Assembly (NCBI GenBank): GCA_018335795.1
Contig: JAGXRP010000023.1
Span: forward strand, 1 to 54,345
Source: Desulfobulbaceae bacterium
Lineage (GTDB): Bacteria > Bacteroidota > Ignavibacteria > Kapaibacteriales > UBA2268
Direction of reading: 5' to 3'
DNA: 54,345 bases
A program made the translations under genes and the position numbers. Positions 8,875 through 17,895 of the stretch are shown here, piece by piece; position 1 is the stretch's first letter; each line of letters opens with the position of its first letter. The notes beneath the pieces were generated by a model that was not told the DNA's origin, did not search any database, and worked only from the letters and a program-made list of their open reading frames with translations.

Positions 8875-10614
8875 ATGAAAACAATCATTTTCTTTATAAT
8901 CATAATACCAACTATGTTGTTATCCCAGGATATTGACAAGTACGAGTATTATGTTGGAACTGACCCGGGAGTTGGCAACGGTACAATTGTTATGGTAAAT
9001 GCCGATGAATCGGTAGCATTTTTAGATTCAATTCCAAGTAGTGAATTTAACCCTGGTTTGAATTCCGTATGTATTCGTTTTGGCAACGATGATGGCATTT
9101 GGGGTTTGGCAAAATGTATGTTCATTTTATACACACCAACTGCCCAAGACAGTATTATCGTTTTAGAATATTTTTTCGACGATGACCCGGGACTTTCTGA
9201 AGGGGTAAAAATAGATTTAACTGAAGAATCAATAGACTTAGACAATATTGAAGTCTCAATTGTTGGATTAGAAACAGGATTGCACAAAATTGGGATGCGT
9301 GCCACAAACAATGCTAAGCAATGGAGTCCAACCGTTTCTCAGACTTTTTTCGTTGCGAAAACTATTGACCCAATTGAATTAGTCTCAGGCGAGTATTACA
9401 TTGGTGATGACCCGGGCTTAGGAATGGCAAATGAAATATCTATTGGTCCATCTAATCAAATTATTGATGAGTTTGAAATAGGTTTGGACGGTATGTCTTC
9501 CGGTTTATATACTCTTTGTGTTCGATTTTTGAACGAATTTGACGAGTGGAGCTCTACGCAATGTAGTCCTTTTTTTATTCAAGAATATTTCGATGGTACT
9601 CCCGGCATTGTAGATGGTGAGTGGTGGATTGGAACTGACCCCGGTGTAGGAAATGCTAATGCCTTTAGGTTTGTCGAACCGGGCAAAATGGCTACACTTT
9701 TTGACCAAGCAATGTTAACCGGACTTGCTCCGGGTGTTCATACTATTTATTCCCGCGTGAAAGATTCGAGTGGCACTTGGAGCATGATTTACAATGTCGA
9801 CTTTACAATTAATGCCCAAGGTGTGCCCGTATTGGTCTATCCTGCTGATATGGCTGAAGATGTTGAAATCATTCCGACATCTGATTGGAACGCTGTTGCA
9901 AGTGCAACGAGTTATAATATTGAAATTTCAACCGACTTTGTTGAATTTGAAGATAATATCATTTTTAGCGAAAGTGTTGATTTTTTAACAGATTTGATAA
10001 TTCCCGAAGGTATTTTGGATACAAACAAGACTTATTACTGGCGTGTCAATGCAACTGTCGGCGGCAATGCTACTGATTGGTCTGCATATTATACATTTAC
10101 AACAAAAGAGGATCTCGTGAAATTCGTAATTCAACTTTCGCAAGGTTGGAATATGGTATCGTCCAATGTCGAGTCCGATGTATCCTCATTACTTGCAATA
10201 ACTTCAGCAATTACAGATAAAATGGTTATCATGAAGGACAATGTCGGTAATATTTATTTCCCGGAATTTGAAATTGACTTGATTGAGAATTGGGACATTA
10301 CGCAAGGCTACCAGATTTTTATGAACGAAGCCGCCAATCTTAATATTTGGGGCAATCAAGTCAATCCGACCCAAGAAGTGATTAGTTTGAATGCAGGATG
10401 GAACATGGTTAGTTATCTGCGAAATAGCAATATGGCTCCGGCAACTGCACTAATTTCATTAGTCCAAGCAGGAGTTTTAGTTATAGTTAAAGATAACCTC
10501 GGCAACATTTATTTCCCTGATTTCGAGATAGATACAATTGAATTGATGAGACCAGGTCAAGGCTACCAAATGTTTTTGATGAATGCCTTTGATTTGACGT
10601 ATCCGGCGAATTAA
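8875..10614 (+). CDS. secreted modular protein with DPG, FnIII-like and GWNMVS repeats
   Basis: A 579-residue protein with a signal peptide (MKTIIFFIIIIPTMLLSQ). Four modules of about 75 residues each begin with an aromatic-rich strand and a DPG or TPG turn (YYVGTDPGVGNG at about 25, FFDDDPGLSEG at about 99, YYIGDDPGLGMA at about 173, WWIGTDPGVGNA at about 249). A fibronectin type III-like domain follows at about 315-415 (YYWRVNATVGG). The C-terminus holds two copies of an ~84-residue unit, each with GWNMVS, VGNIYFPEFEID or LGNIYFPDFEID, and GYQ. The ATG at 8875 is chosen because it opens the signal peptide; a longer frame from 8842 overlaps the previous gene. There is no canonical T9SS tail, so the paired C-terminal units may take over anchoring (inference). 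Confidence 0.75.
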   Translation: MKTIIFFIIIIPTMLLSQDIDKYEYYVGTDPGVGNGTIVMVNADESVAFLDSIPSSEFNPGLNSVCIRFGNDDGIWGLAKCMFILYTPTAQDSIIVLEYFFDDDPGLSEGVKIDLTEESIDLDNIEVSIVGLETGLHKIGMRATNNAKQWSPTVSQTFFVAKTIDPIELVSGEYYIGDDPGLGMANEISIGPSNQIIDEFEIGLDGMSSGLYTLCVRFLNEFDEWSSTQCSPFFIQEYFDGTPGIVDGEWWIGTDPGVGNANAFRFVEPGKMATLFDQAMLTGLAPGVHTIYSRVKDSSGTWSMIYNVDFTINAQGVPVLVYPADMAEDVEIIPTSDWNAVASATSYNIEISTDFVEFEDNIIFSESVDFLTDLIIPEGILDTNKTYYWRVNATVGGNATDWSAYYTFTTKEDLVKFVIQLSQGWNMVSSNVESDVSSLLAITSAITDKMVIMKDNVGNIYFPEFEIDLIENWDITQGYQIFMNEAANLNIWGNQVNPTQEVISLNAGWNMVSYLRNSNMAPATALISLVQAGVLVIVKDNLGNIYFPDFEIDTIELMRPGQGYQMFLMNAFDLTYPAN

Positions 10615-10620
10615 ATTTCA

Positions 10621-10648
10621 AAAAACCGGCTTGAGTGTCGGTTTTTTT
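10621..10648 (+). terminator. Rho-independent terminator
   Basis: AAAAACCG ... CGGTTTTT hairpin with a 10-base loop running into a T tract, 7 bases past the stop codon at 10614. Confidence 0.75.
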
Positions 10649-10710
10649 AATAAAATATATGTCTATACATACGTCTTGCAATGTAAGTTTAACTAATATT
10701 GGATTTCGTT

Positions 10711-11427
10711 ATGGAAAAGATAATTCATAGAGCCGAAGATAGAGGATTTGCCAATCATGGATGGCTCGAAGCAGCACATTCATTTAGTTTTGCAAGCTAT
10801 CATGACCCAAGTAAAGTTAGGTTTGGTTTGCTTAGAGTTTTGAACGATGACATTGTTCATCCCGGAAAAGGATTTGGTACACATCCACACGATAATATGG
10901 AAATCATTACTATTCCAATGAAAGGGGCATTAGCCCACAAAGATAGTATGGGCAATGCCTCAGTCATTCGCGAAAATGAGGTTCAAGTCATGAGTGCCGG
11001 CAGTGGAATTATGCACTCTGAATATAATCATAGTGATGAAGATAAAATTAATTTGCTCCAGATTTGGATTTTTCCAAATCAACGTGATGTAGAGCCTCGT
11101 TATCAGCAAAAAGTTTTTTCGCCGGATGAAAGAATAAATAAATTTCAAGAAATAGTCTCGCCAAATCCAGATGGAACCGGAGTTTGGATATATCAAAATG
11201 CTTGGTTAAACCTTGTGACATTAACTCACAATAATGAGTTAACTTACAAGATGAATGATAATGCAAACGGGCTATATATTTTCAATATCGAAGGCAAGAC
11301 ATTAGTAGCTGATGAAACACTTAACAGGCGCGATGCAATTGCACTTACAAATTTAGAGGAAATTAAACTAAACTCTGACGGTGGTTCAGAACTTTTGCTT
11401 TTGGAAGTCCCAATGAGACAAATGTAA
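10711..11427 (+). CDS. pirin family protein (quercetinase-like cupin)
   Basis: A 238-residue bicupin of the pirin family. The N-terminal cupin carries the usual metal ligands: His58 and His60 (GTHPHDNME), His102 and Glu104 (GSGIMHSEYN). These bind an Fe or Ni/Zn ion. Some bacterial pirins (for example YhhW) cleave quercetin, others regulate redox metabolism; the substrate here is unknown. I start at the ATG at 10711; a TTG 12 bases earlier is in frame but no better supported. It stands alone between terminators and converges with the homoserine dehydrogenase gene. Confidence 0.93.
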   Translation: MEKIIHRAEDRGFANHGWLEAAHSFSFASYHDPSKVRFGLLRVLNDDIVHPGKGFGTHPHDNMEIITIPMKGALAHKDSMGNASVIRENEVQVMSAGSGIMHSEYNHSDEDKINLLQIWIFPNQRDVEPRYQQKVFSPDERINKFQEIVSPNPDGTGVWIYQNAWLNLVTLTHNNELTYKMNDNANGLYIFNIEGKTLVADETLNRRDAIALTNLEEIKLNSDGGSELLLLEVPMRQM

Positions 11428-11440
11428 CAGTGATTGATTT

Positions 11441-11488
11441 AAAAATTTGGGGTTGGAACAATGTAGATATTGCTCCAACCCCTTTTTA
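11441..11488. terminator. bidirectional terminator between pirin and homoserine dehydrogenase genes
   Basis: A GGGGTTGGA ... TCCAACCCC stem (11449-11457 with 11474-11482), extended inward by further pairs, has TTTTT on the right and AAAAA on the left. It can therefore stop transcription from both converging genes. Confidence 0.85.
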
Positions 11489-11489
11489 T

Positions 11490-12680
11490 TTAAGGATTGA
11501 TATTCTTTAGAATCACGCTATAATCACTTTTATGATTATTGATGAGTTGTTTCAGAGATTTAATACTGATTTTCCCAACCACATAATTATTTTGCCTTGA
11601 TTTATATTCTTCAATAATTTCATCAAACAAGCTATTATTAAAGTTGATTTGATTATATCTGAGATATATTTCAATCAAATGGTCATCGGTATATTGAAAA
11701 TCCGGAGCTTGGAAACGTTTTTTATACTCGTACTTATAATTATAACTCAAGGCAGACAAATCAGATAGCACTGCCGAAGCTGTAGGGAAGGAGCCTGCAC
11801 CTTTGCCAACAAAAAAGTTCTTATTTACGAAAGTATTTTCGGTCACAATTCCATTAAAAACGCCATCAACTTGGAACAGCTCATTGCTCGAATCCACAAA
11901 TTCCGGAATAACTAAAGCTATGATTTTATTGCTCTTTAGTTTAATTGCATGTGCAACAAGTTTTATTTTCAAACCTTTTTCGGTAGCATATTTAATATCG
12001 AATTCGTTTATTTGCGTAATCCCGATATTAATGATATTTGCCGGGTCAATTACAAGCCCAAAAGCATGAGCCATGATTATATGCAATTTATATTTTGCAT
12101 CGAATCCCTCTACATCCATAGTTGGGTCTGATTCGGCATAACCTTGCGTTTGTGCAGCTGCGAGTGCAATATCAAAAGATATTTTATTCGTAATCATTTC
12201 TGTTAGAATGTAATTGGTTGTGCCGTTTACAATTCCTTGGATAGATTTGAGCAAATCGTTATCATAATATTCTTCCAAATTCCTGAGAATAGGGATACTT
12301 CCGCAGACAGCAGCTTCATACAAAAGTGGCGTTTTTAGCTTATTTTGCAGATTAATCAGTTCCTCGAAATTTTCCGAAATCATCTTTTTATTAGCACTTA
12401 CAACAGCTTTGCCATTATTTAGCGCCCCGACTACGATTTCCTTCGCGGCTTCTGCATCGTCAATCAATTCGACAATCACGTTGATGTCCGGATTATTCAG
12501 CAAATCATTTTTATCAAAAGTGAAATACTCATTTCCCAAAGGTCTTGATTTTTCAGAATTTCTGCAACAAATCTTCACGATTTCAGCTTTGAATCCTGGT
12601 GTTTGTTGCAATATATCATATAAGCCTTGCCCAACGCAACCAAAGCCGAAAAGTCCAATTTTTATTTCATTTCTTTCCAT
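11490..12680 (-). CDS. hom: homoserine dehydrogenase
   Basis: A 396-residue enzyme that reduces aspartate-4-semialdehyde to homoserine, the branch metabolite for methionine and threonine. The N-terminus shows the Rossmann motif GLFGFGCVGQG, then SANKKMIS. The catalytic domain has the family signature YEAAVCGSIPI and GIVNGTTNYIL, and GYAESDPTMDVEGFDAKYK. The C-terminal ~75 residues (about 320-396) replace the usual regulatory ACT domain with a poorly matching segment, so allosteric feedback may be altered. It is 23 bases downstream of the cystathionine-synthase-like gene and shares its SAM riboswitch, so homoserine supply here is tied to methionine demand. Confidence 0.95.
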   Translation of the reverse strand: MERNEIKIGLFGFGCVGQGLYDILQQTPGFKAEIVKICCRNSEKSRPLGNEYFTFDKNDLLNNPDINVIVELIDDAEAAKEIVVGALNNGKAVVSANKKMISENFEELINLQNKLKTPLLYEAAVCGSIPILRNLEEYYDNDLLKSIQGIVNGTTNYILTEMITNKISFDIALAAAQTQGYAESDPTMDVEGFDAKYKLHIIMAHAFGLVIDPANIINIGITQINEFDIKYATEKGLKIKLVAHAIKLKSNKIIALVIPEFVDSSNELFQVDGVFNGIVTENTFVNKNFFVGKGAGSFPTASAVLSDLSALSYNYKYEYKKRFQAPDFQYTDDHLIEIYLRYNQINFNNSLFDEIIEEYKSRQNNYVVGKISIKSLKQLINNHKSDYSVILKNINP

Positions 12681-12703
12681 TTCTTTCTCTTTTCCGATTT
12701 CAT

Positions 12704-13846
12704 TTATAATTTCTTGAAAGCTTGTTCTAAGTCGTCTATCAAATCTTGACCATCTTCCAAACCTATTGACAACCGAAGCAAACTATCCACCACACCTGAA
12801 GCACGGCGACTTTCGACCGGAATGGATTTATGCGTCATCGTAGAAGGGCTGCAAACCAAGCTTTTCGTTCCGCCCAAACTTTCAGCGAGCTTGAATAATT
12901 TTGTCGAAGTAGCCAATTTCACCGCATTTTCTTCGGTATCATTTTTCAATGAAAATGAAACCATTCCGCCAAAATATTTTTGCTGTGTTTTGGCAATGTT
13001 GTGGTTAACATGGCTTTCTAAGCCCGGGAAATATACCTTGTCAACTTCGGGTCTGCTTACTAAGAAATTAGCCACAGCCGCCGCACTATTTGAGTGTTCC
13101 TTCATACGAAGTGACAAAGTTGAAATTCCACGAATCACTAACCAACTGTCAAATGGCGACAATATTCCACCAGTTGAATTTTGGATAAATTTGATTTTTT
13201 CGCCTAATTCATCACTATTTGTTACGACCAATCCTGCAATCAAATCGCTATGTCCGCCCAAATATTTTGTAGCACTATGAATGATTATGTCCACACCCAA
13301 ATCAATAGGCTTTTGGATAATCGGTGTCGCAAAAGTATTGTCAACACAAACGAGACAACCACGAGATTTTGCTAATTTTGCAATAGCAGCAATATCCGAG
13401 ATTTTGAGCAAAGGATTGGTTGGGCTTTCGAGCCAAATCAACTTCGTTTTATCACTAATTTTGCGTTCAATGTTGCTAACATCTGTCGTGTCAACAAATT
13501 TGATGGTAATTCCGAAATTGTTGTAAACTTGGGTGAACAATCTAAAAGCACCCCCATAAATATCATCAACGGCAAGTACTTCGTCACCCGGTTTGAGTAT
13601 CTTTGCTACAGCGTCTATTGCCGCTAAACCACTTGCGAATGCGAACCCGTTTTTGCCGTTTTCGAGTTCGGCTATCAACCTTTCCAAAATCGCACGCGTT
13701 GGATTATTTGTCCTGCTGTAATCAAAGCCCTTGTTAACACCGGGTTGCTCTTGGACATAGGTCGAAGTTTGGTATATGGGTACAGAAATAGCACCTGTGA
13801 GTGGGTCCACAGGGATTGAGTGAATTATTTTTGTTGATTCGTTCAT
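12704..13846 (-). CDS. cystathionine gamma-synthase/lyase family PLP enzyme
   Basis: A 380-residue Cys/Met-metabolism PLP enzyme (fold type I). Motifs are PIYQTSTYVQ, YSRTNNPTRAILE, FASGLAAIDA, VDNTFATP and the cofactor lysine in SATKYLGGHSD (Lys194). It could be cystathionine gamma-synthase (MetB), O-acetylhomoserine sulfhydrylase-like, or a gamma-lyase; sequence alone does not separate them. It is the first gene after the SAM-I riboswitch and precedes hom, which favours a biosynthetic role that makes methionine from an activated homoserine. Confidence 0.92.
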   Translation of the reverse strand: MNESTKIIHSIPVDPLTGAISVPIYQTSTYVQEQPGVNKGFDYSRTNNPTRAILERLIAELENGKNGFAFASGLAAIDAVAKILKPGDEVLAVDDIYGGAFRLFTQVYNNFGITIKFVDTTDVSNIERKISDKTKLIWLESPTNPLLKISDIAAIAKLAKSRGCLVCVDNTFATPIIQKPIDLGVDIIIHSATKYLGGHSDLIAGLVVTNSDELGEKIKFIQNSTGGILSPFDSWLVIRGISTLSLRMKEHSNSAAAVANFLVSRPEVDKVYFPGLESHVNHNIAKTQQKYFGGMVSFSLKNDTEENAVKLATSTKLFKLAESLGGTKSLVCSPSTMTHKSIPVESRRASGVVDSLLRLSIGLEDGQDLIDDLEQAFKKL

Positions 13847-13925
13847 AAAAAAGTCTCCTATTATAAAAATATAAAAAATTTATTTGCTGTTTTGCTTATC
13901 AATCAAGGTTAATGCAGCCAAAAGA

Positions 13926-13962
13926 GCAAAAAAATAAGCTCTTTTGACAAGTCAAAAGAGCT
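13926..13962 (-). terminator. riboswitch expression-platform terminator
   Basis: On the minus strand the 12-bp perfect hairpin AGCTCTTTTGAC-TT-GTCAAAAGAGCT is followed by TATTTTTTT. It lies 30 bases after the SAM-I aptamer and 80 bases before the metB-like ATG. Its 5' arm (CTCTTTTGACT) can instead pair with GAGTGAAAAGAG at 13997-13986, which overlaps the 3' strand of aptamer helix P1. That is the antiterminator expected of a SAM OFF switch. Confidence 0.88.
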
Positions 13963-13991
13963 ATAATAGGATTTTCTTATGTCTCTTTTCA

Positions 13992-14095
13992 CTCATCTTT
14001 CCTTCTGCATGCAGAAGGCAGGAATTGGCACCTTGCTAAATGATAGCGGTTGCCAAGGTTTCATAGGGCCCTTTCCCTCAACCTTTCTTGATAAG
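13992..14095 (-). ncRNA. SAM-I (S-box) riboswitch aptamer
   Basis: The minus strand reads CTTATC ... GATGAG as helix P1 (14095-14090 with 13997-13992). Inside it carries the S-box core: AAGAAAGGTTGAGGGA, GGGCCCTATGAAACC, TTGGCAACC with a matching GGTGCCAATTCC, and a CCTTCTGCATGCAGAAGG hairpin. It binds S-adenosylmethionine and, when bound, frees the downstream terminator, reducing transcription of the metB-like and hom genes. A short reading frame that crosses it (13993-14241) is not a gene. Confidence 0.95.
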
Positions 14096-14119
14096 TTATT
14101 TCCAAAGAACATTACAATG

Positions 14120-14150
14120 CAAAAGTAAAAAATATTTTTGATTTGACAAA
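14120..14150 (-). promoter_or_regulatory. promoter of the riboswitch-metB-hom operon
   Basis: On the minus strand TTTG (14150-14147), a 19-base spacer, then TACTTTTG (14127-14120). This matches the Bacteroidota consensus and lies 25 bases upstream of riboswitch helix P1, right after the aldehyde dehydrogenase stop. Confidence 0.65.
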
Positions 14151-14155
14151 AAAAA

Positions 14156-15643
14156 TTATTCGTCGTAGTTGTCAATTTGTGCTCTTTGCAATCTATCAGA
14201 GAAGTCAACATAAACTGTTTTCCATTCCGTAAAGATGTCAAATACAGTCCAGCCGCCTTCGCGATGTCCGTTACCTGTGAATTTCACGCCGCCAAATGGC
14301 ATATGAGCTTCAGCGCCAATCGTAGGAGCGTTGATATATGTTATTCCGGCTTCAATCTCTCTCATGGCTCTGAAAGCTAAGTTTACATTTTTTGTGTAAA
14401 TCGAAGAAGATAGCCCGTAATCACAATCGTTTTGCAATTCAACAGCATGTTCGTAATTATCCGCTTTGGTGATTGATAAGATTGGTCCAAATACTTCTTC
14501 TTGGAATAGTCGCATTTTCCGAGTAACATCAGCAAAAATGGTTGGTTTGAAGAATGAGCCTTTTGCTAAATCGCCTTCAGTAGCAGGTTCTCCACCGCAA
14601 ACAAGTCGAGCGCCCTCATCCAAGGCAATCTTTGAGTAATTTATGCAATTTTCGAGTGATTTCGTATGTATGACAGGACCAACCTCAGTTTTTGGGTCTA
14701 ATCCATCACCAAGCCTAAGCTTAGTAGCTCTTTCAGCAATCATCTCAATAAATTTATCATAAACTCCTTTTTCGACAATTACGCGAGAAGTTGCAGTGCA
14801 ACGTTGTCCGGTAGTGCCAAATGCACCCCAGAGTGCTCCGTCAACAGCAAGTTCAAGATTGGCGTCATCAAGCACGATTTGTGCATTTTTGCCGCCCATT
14901 TCGAGTGATACTTTTTTGTTCATCCGACCGCAAACTTCGCCAATTTTAGTACCAATATCAGTCGAACCTGTGAATCCAATTAAATTGACATCCGGATGCT
15001 CAACAATCATATTACCCATTGAGCCTTTGCCAAGTACAAGGTTAAATACGCCCTTGGGTAATCCGGCTTCTTCAAGGATTTCAGCGAAAACTATACCCGA
15101 ATGAGGTGATTCTTTAGATGGTTTATATACTATAGTATTTCCGGCAGCAAGTCCTGGCAAAATTTTCCATGATGGTACAGCTACTGGGAAATTCCAAGCT
15201 GTGATTATACCGCAAACACCGATTGGAGTTCTGAAAGTCATATTTGTTTTGGCATCCATTTCCGAAGGTGCTGTGAATCCGAACATTCTCCGCGTTTCCG
15301 ATGCAGCATAGTAAGCCGTATCAATAGCTTCTTGGACGTCGCCTTCTGTTTCAAAAGTAGGTTTTCCCATTTCACGGGTCATAATGCGACCCAATTCCTT
15401 TTTCCGTGCAGTAAAGATGTCGCCGGCTTTTTTGATTATATCGCCACGTTTCGGCGCAGGCATATTTTTCCAGAGCTTAAATGCCGCTTTGGCTGCTGCT
15501 ACAGCGTCATTTACGTCTTCCTGATTGCTATCGGGGAAGTCACCGATTATATCTTCATGATTTGCAGGGGAAATATTTGGGAAGTATTCGCCTGATTTAG
15601 GATCTACCCATTCGCCATTAATGTAATTTTTAAATTTTTCCAT
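14156..15643 (-). CDS. NAD(P)-dependent aldehyde dehydrogenase
   Basis: A 495-residue aldehyde dehydrogenase that oxidises an aldehyde to the acid. The Rossmann cofactor site is visible as GFTGSTDIG, the general base as Glu248 (SLEMGGKN) and the nucleophile as Cys282 (TTGQRCTATSR), 34 residues apart as usual. The C-terminal PFGGVKFTGNGHREGG and EWKTVYVD motifs are typical. The GQRCTA form is shared with semialdehyde and ALDH7-like enzymes, but the substrate cannot be named. It is not under the SAM riboswitch, which starts after its stop codon. The gene faces away from the GH57 gene, so the 171-base gap between them holds two promoters; a lone -7 box (TAAATTTG, 15711-15704) is visible for this gene. 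Confidence 0.93.
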   Translation of the reverse strand: MEKFKNYINGEWVDPKSGEYFPNISPANHEDIIGDFPDSNQEDVNDAVAAAKAAFKLWKNMPAPKRGDIIKKAGDIFTARKKELGRIMTREMGKPTFETEGDVQEAIDTAYYAASETRRMFGFTAPSEMDAKTNMTFRTPIGVCGIITAWNFPVAVPSWKILPGLAAGNTIVYKPSKESPHSGIVFAEILEEAGLPKGVFNLVLGKGSMGNMIVEHPDVNLIGFTGSTDIGTKIGEVCGRMNKKVSLEMGGKNAQIVLDDANLELAVDGALWGAFGTTGQRCTATSRVIVEKGVYDKFIEMIAERATKLRLGDGLDPKTEVGPVIHTKSLENCINYSKIALDEGARLVCGGEPATEGDLAKGSFFKPTIFADVTRKMRLFQEEVFGPILSITKADNYEHAVELQNDCDYGLSSSIYTKNVNLAFRAMREIEAGITYINAPTIGAEAHMPFGGVKFTGNGHREGGWTVFDIFTEWKTVYVDFSDRLQRAQIDNYDE

Positions 15644-15814
15644 AGTTTTAACCTCTTATTAATATTAAATGCGAAATTTTTAATTTCACAACAATTTACT
15701 TTACAAATTTACGTGAATTTTGGCAATTTAACATATAATTGTTGATTTTTTGGTAAATTTACAAGTGAAAATAGTGTTAAACCTAATTTAGTTATGAATT
15801 GAAAAATAAACGAA

Positions 15815-17890
15815 ATGACTATGAATAAATCTTTAAAAGTTGCATTCCTTTGGCATCAGCATCAACCTTATTATAAAATGAACAATGAGTTTATTTTGCC
15901 TTGGGTGTTGTTGCATGGCACAAAGGACTATTTTGATTTGCCGGAAGTGTTATACGAATTTCCCAATATTAAGCAGACTTTTAACTTTGCTCCTTCGCTC
16001 AATCTCCAAATCGATGATTATGTCCGCTCCAAAGGCACTGACAAAATTCGGGTTTTGACTGCTAAAAATGCCAAAGACTTGACTGAAACTGATAAAACGG
16101 AAATTCTTAAATTCTTTTTCCATTCAAATTTCGAGAATATGATTAAGCCGAATCCTCGGTTTCTTGAATTATATAATATCGCGAAAGATGATTCAAATGC
16201 TTTTGATAGGTTTCATGAGCAGGATTGGCGCGATTTGCAGATGTGGTACAATCTTTCATGGTTCGGGTATTATTCCTCTCAGAGTGGCATCATCGATCAG
16301 CTTAGACTGAAAGGACGCGATTACACTGAAGAAGAGAAAAATTTGATGATTCAGGAGCAAAATTTTCTGTTAGCAAAAATCGTGAACCAGTATAAGAGAT
16401 TGCGAGATTTGAAGCAAATTGAAATCAGCTGCTCGCCTATGTTTCACCCGATTTTGCCATTGCTTTGCGACAGCCGCTCGGCTCTTGAGGCAAATCCTGA
16501 CAATATGATGCCTGACCCAATTTATAAATATCCTGAAGATGCTGATTTGCAACTCGGTTCGGGGATTGATTACTTCACTTCAATTTTCGGCGAAAGACCC
16601 GAAGGGATTTGGCCCTCCGAAGGCTCAGTTTCAAATGAAGTGCTAAATCTTATGATTGACCACAACATTAGCTGGTTCGCAAGTGATGAGCTTGTACTGT
16701 TACATTCGGTAGGAGAAACTTATAATCCGCTCGAAAAATATTTCCCTCGCAAATTTAAAGGCAAAAACGGAGACATCACAGGATTTTATCGTGACAATCA
16801 TCTTTCCGATAAAATTGGTTTCCTATATTCGACGTGGAATGCCTCTGATGCTGCGAGAGATTTTGAAAATTCTTTGCTCAAAATTCGCGATAAAATCATC
16901 AGACAATATGGGGAATCAGCACTCGATAATGCGGTTGTTTCGGTGATTCTTGATGGTGAGAACTGTTGGGAATTTTACAAAGATAACGGAATTCCATTTT
17001 TGCGTGAACTTTTCTTGAGATTGGACAAATCTGACTTATTGAAAACTGTGACCTTTAGCGAAGTTCTAAACAAAAGCAATGCGACTGATTTTTTCCCACC
17101 ACTTTCATCGATCAGAGCCGGCTCTTGGATTAATGCCAATTTTAATATTTGGATTGGTCACGAAGATGACATTAAGGCTTGGAATGTGCTGTCAAATGCT
17201 CGGGCAACTTTTCAAAATTTACGCCACACCTTGGATAGCGAACTTGCGAGAGAAATTTTGAATGAAATTATGATTGCTGAAGGCTCTGATTGGTTCTGGT
17301 GGTACGGTCCTGAGCACCACACTGAGAACAAAGCGGAATTTGATTTGCTCTTTAGGCATCATGTTTCGCGAATTTACGAATTGCTCAAATTGGAAATTCC
17401 GGCTGAGCTAAATGTGCCGATTGCAAACCATATCTTAGAGTCGGGTGTTAAGAAGCCAATGGAGGTAATTACGCCGGATTTGAATCTTTCGCCGATTTCC
17501 GAATCTTGGCGTTCGGGTGGCAATATCGATTTAAATACCGACAACTCTTCGATGCACAAATCAGGGAGCGTAATTGAATCTTTCAAATATGCTTATGATG
17601 AAAATAAATTATTTTTGGGAATAAAATTATCCGAAAATGTCACCGATTTTGCATTCAAAATTATTTTTGAAAATCATGTAGAAATTAAATATTTGAGATT
17701 AAATAAAATATCGAAAATTGAATTGGAAAATATTAGCGAAGTAAATATTTATAACAATAATTATTTTGTTAATTTTGCTATGCAAATTGATAAAATAATG
17801 CAAGATGAAAAATTATCCTGTTTGAAAATAATTATCGAATCAGCGGGGGAGACCATTCAAATACCTAAAGATGGGTTTATGGAAATATAA
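15815..17890 (+). CDS. glycoside hydrolase family 57 (alpha-amylase/amylopullulanase-like)
   Basis: A 691-residue cytoplasmic-looking GH57 enzyme; there is no signal peptide. The first motif is WHQHQPYY (13-20) followed by WVLLHGTKDYFDLP. The nucleophile is Glu269 in GIWPSEGS and the acid/base Asp380 in VILDGENCWEFY, both in the expected order; the motif WFWWYGPEHHTENKAEFD is also conserved. The last ~150 residues are a beta-rich extra domain. GH57 enzymes act on alpha-1,4 or alpha-1,6 glucans, so glycogen turnover is the likely role. The start could equally be the second ATG (15821); neither has a clear ribosome site. Confidence 0.92.
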   Translation: MTMNKSLKVAFLWHQHQPYYKMNNEFILPWVLLHGTKDYFDLPEVLYEFPNIKQTFNFAPSLNLQIDDYVRSKGTDKIRVLTAKNAKDLTETDKTEILKFFFHSNFENMIKPNPRFLELYNIAKDDSNAFDRFHEQDWRDLQMWYNLSWFGYYSSQSGIIDQLRLKGRDYTEEEKNLMIQEQNFLLAKIVNQYKRLRDLKQIEISCSPMFHPILPLLCDSRSALEANPDNMMPDPIYKYPEDADLQLGSGIDYFTSIFGERPEGIWPSEGSVSNEVLNLMIDHNISWFASDELVLLHSVGETYNPLEKYFPRKFKGKNGDITGFYRDNHLSDKIGFLYSTWNASDAARDFENSLLKIRDKIIRQYGESALDNAVVSVILDGENCWEFYKDNGIPFLRELFLRLDKSDLLKTVTFSEVLNKSNATDFFPPLSSIRAGSWINANFNIWIGHEDDIKAWNVLSNARATFQNLRHTLDSELAREILNEIMIAEGSDWFWWYGPEHHTENKAEFDLLFRHHVSRIYELLKLEIPAELNVPIANHILESGVKKPMEVITPDLNLSPISESWRSGGNIDLNTDNSSMHKSGSVIESFKYAYDENKLFLGIKLSENVTDFAFKIIFENHVEIKYLRLNKISKIELENISEVNIYNNNYFVNFAMQIDKIMQDEKLSCLKIIIESAGETIQIPKDGFMEI

Positions 17891-17895
17891 AAATA

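Noticed and set aside
13993..14241. An 82-codon frame on the minus strand between the aldehyde dehydrogenase and metB-like genes
   Set aside because: It runs through the SAM-I aptamer and the end of the dehydrogenase gene; the RNA structure explains the sequence.
14156..15643. Aldehyde dehydrogenase as part of the SAM-controlled methionine operon
   Set aside because: The operon promoter and riboswitch begin only after its stop codon, so it is not under that control.
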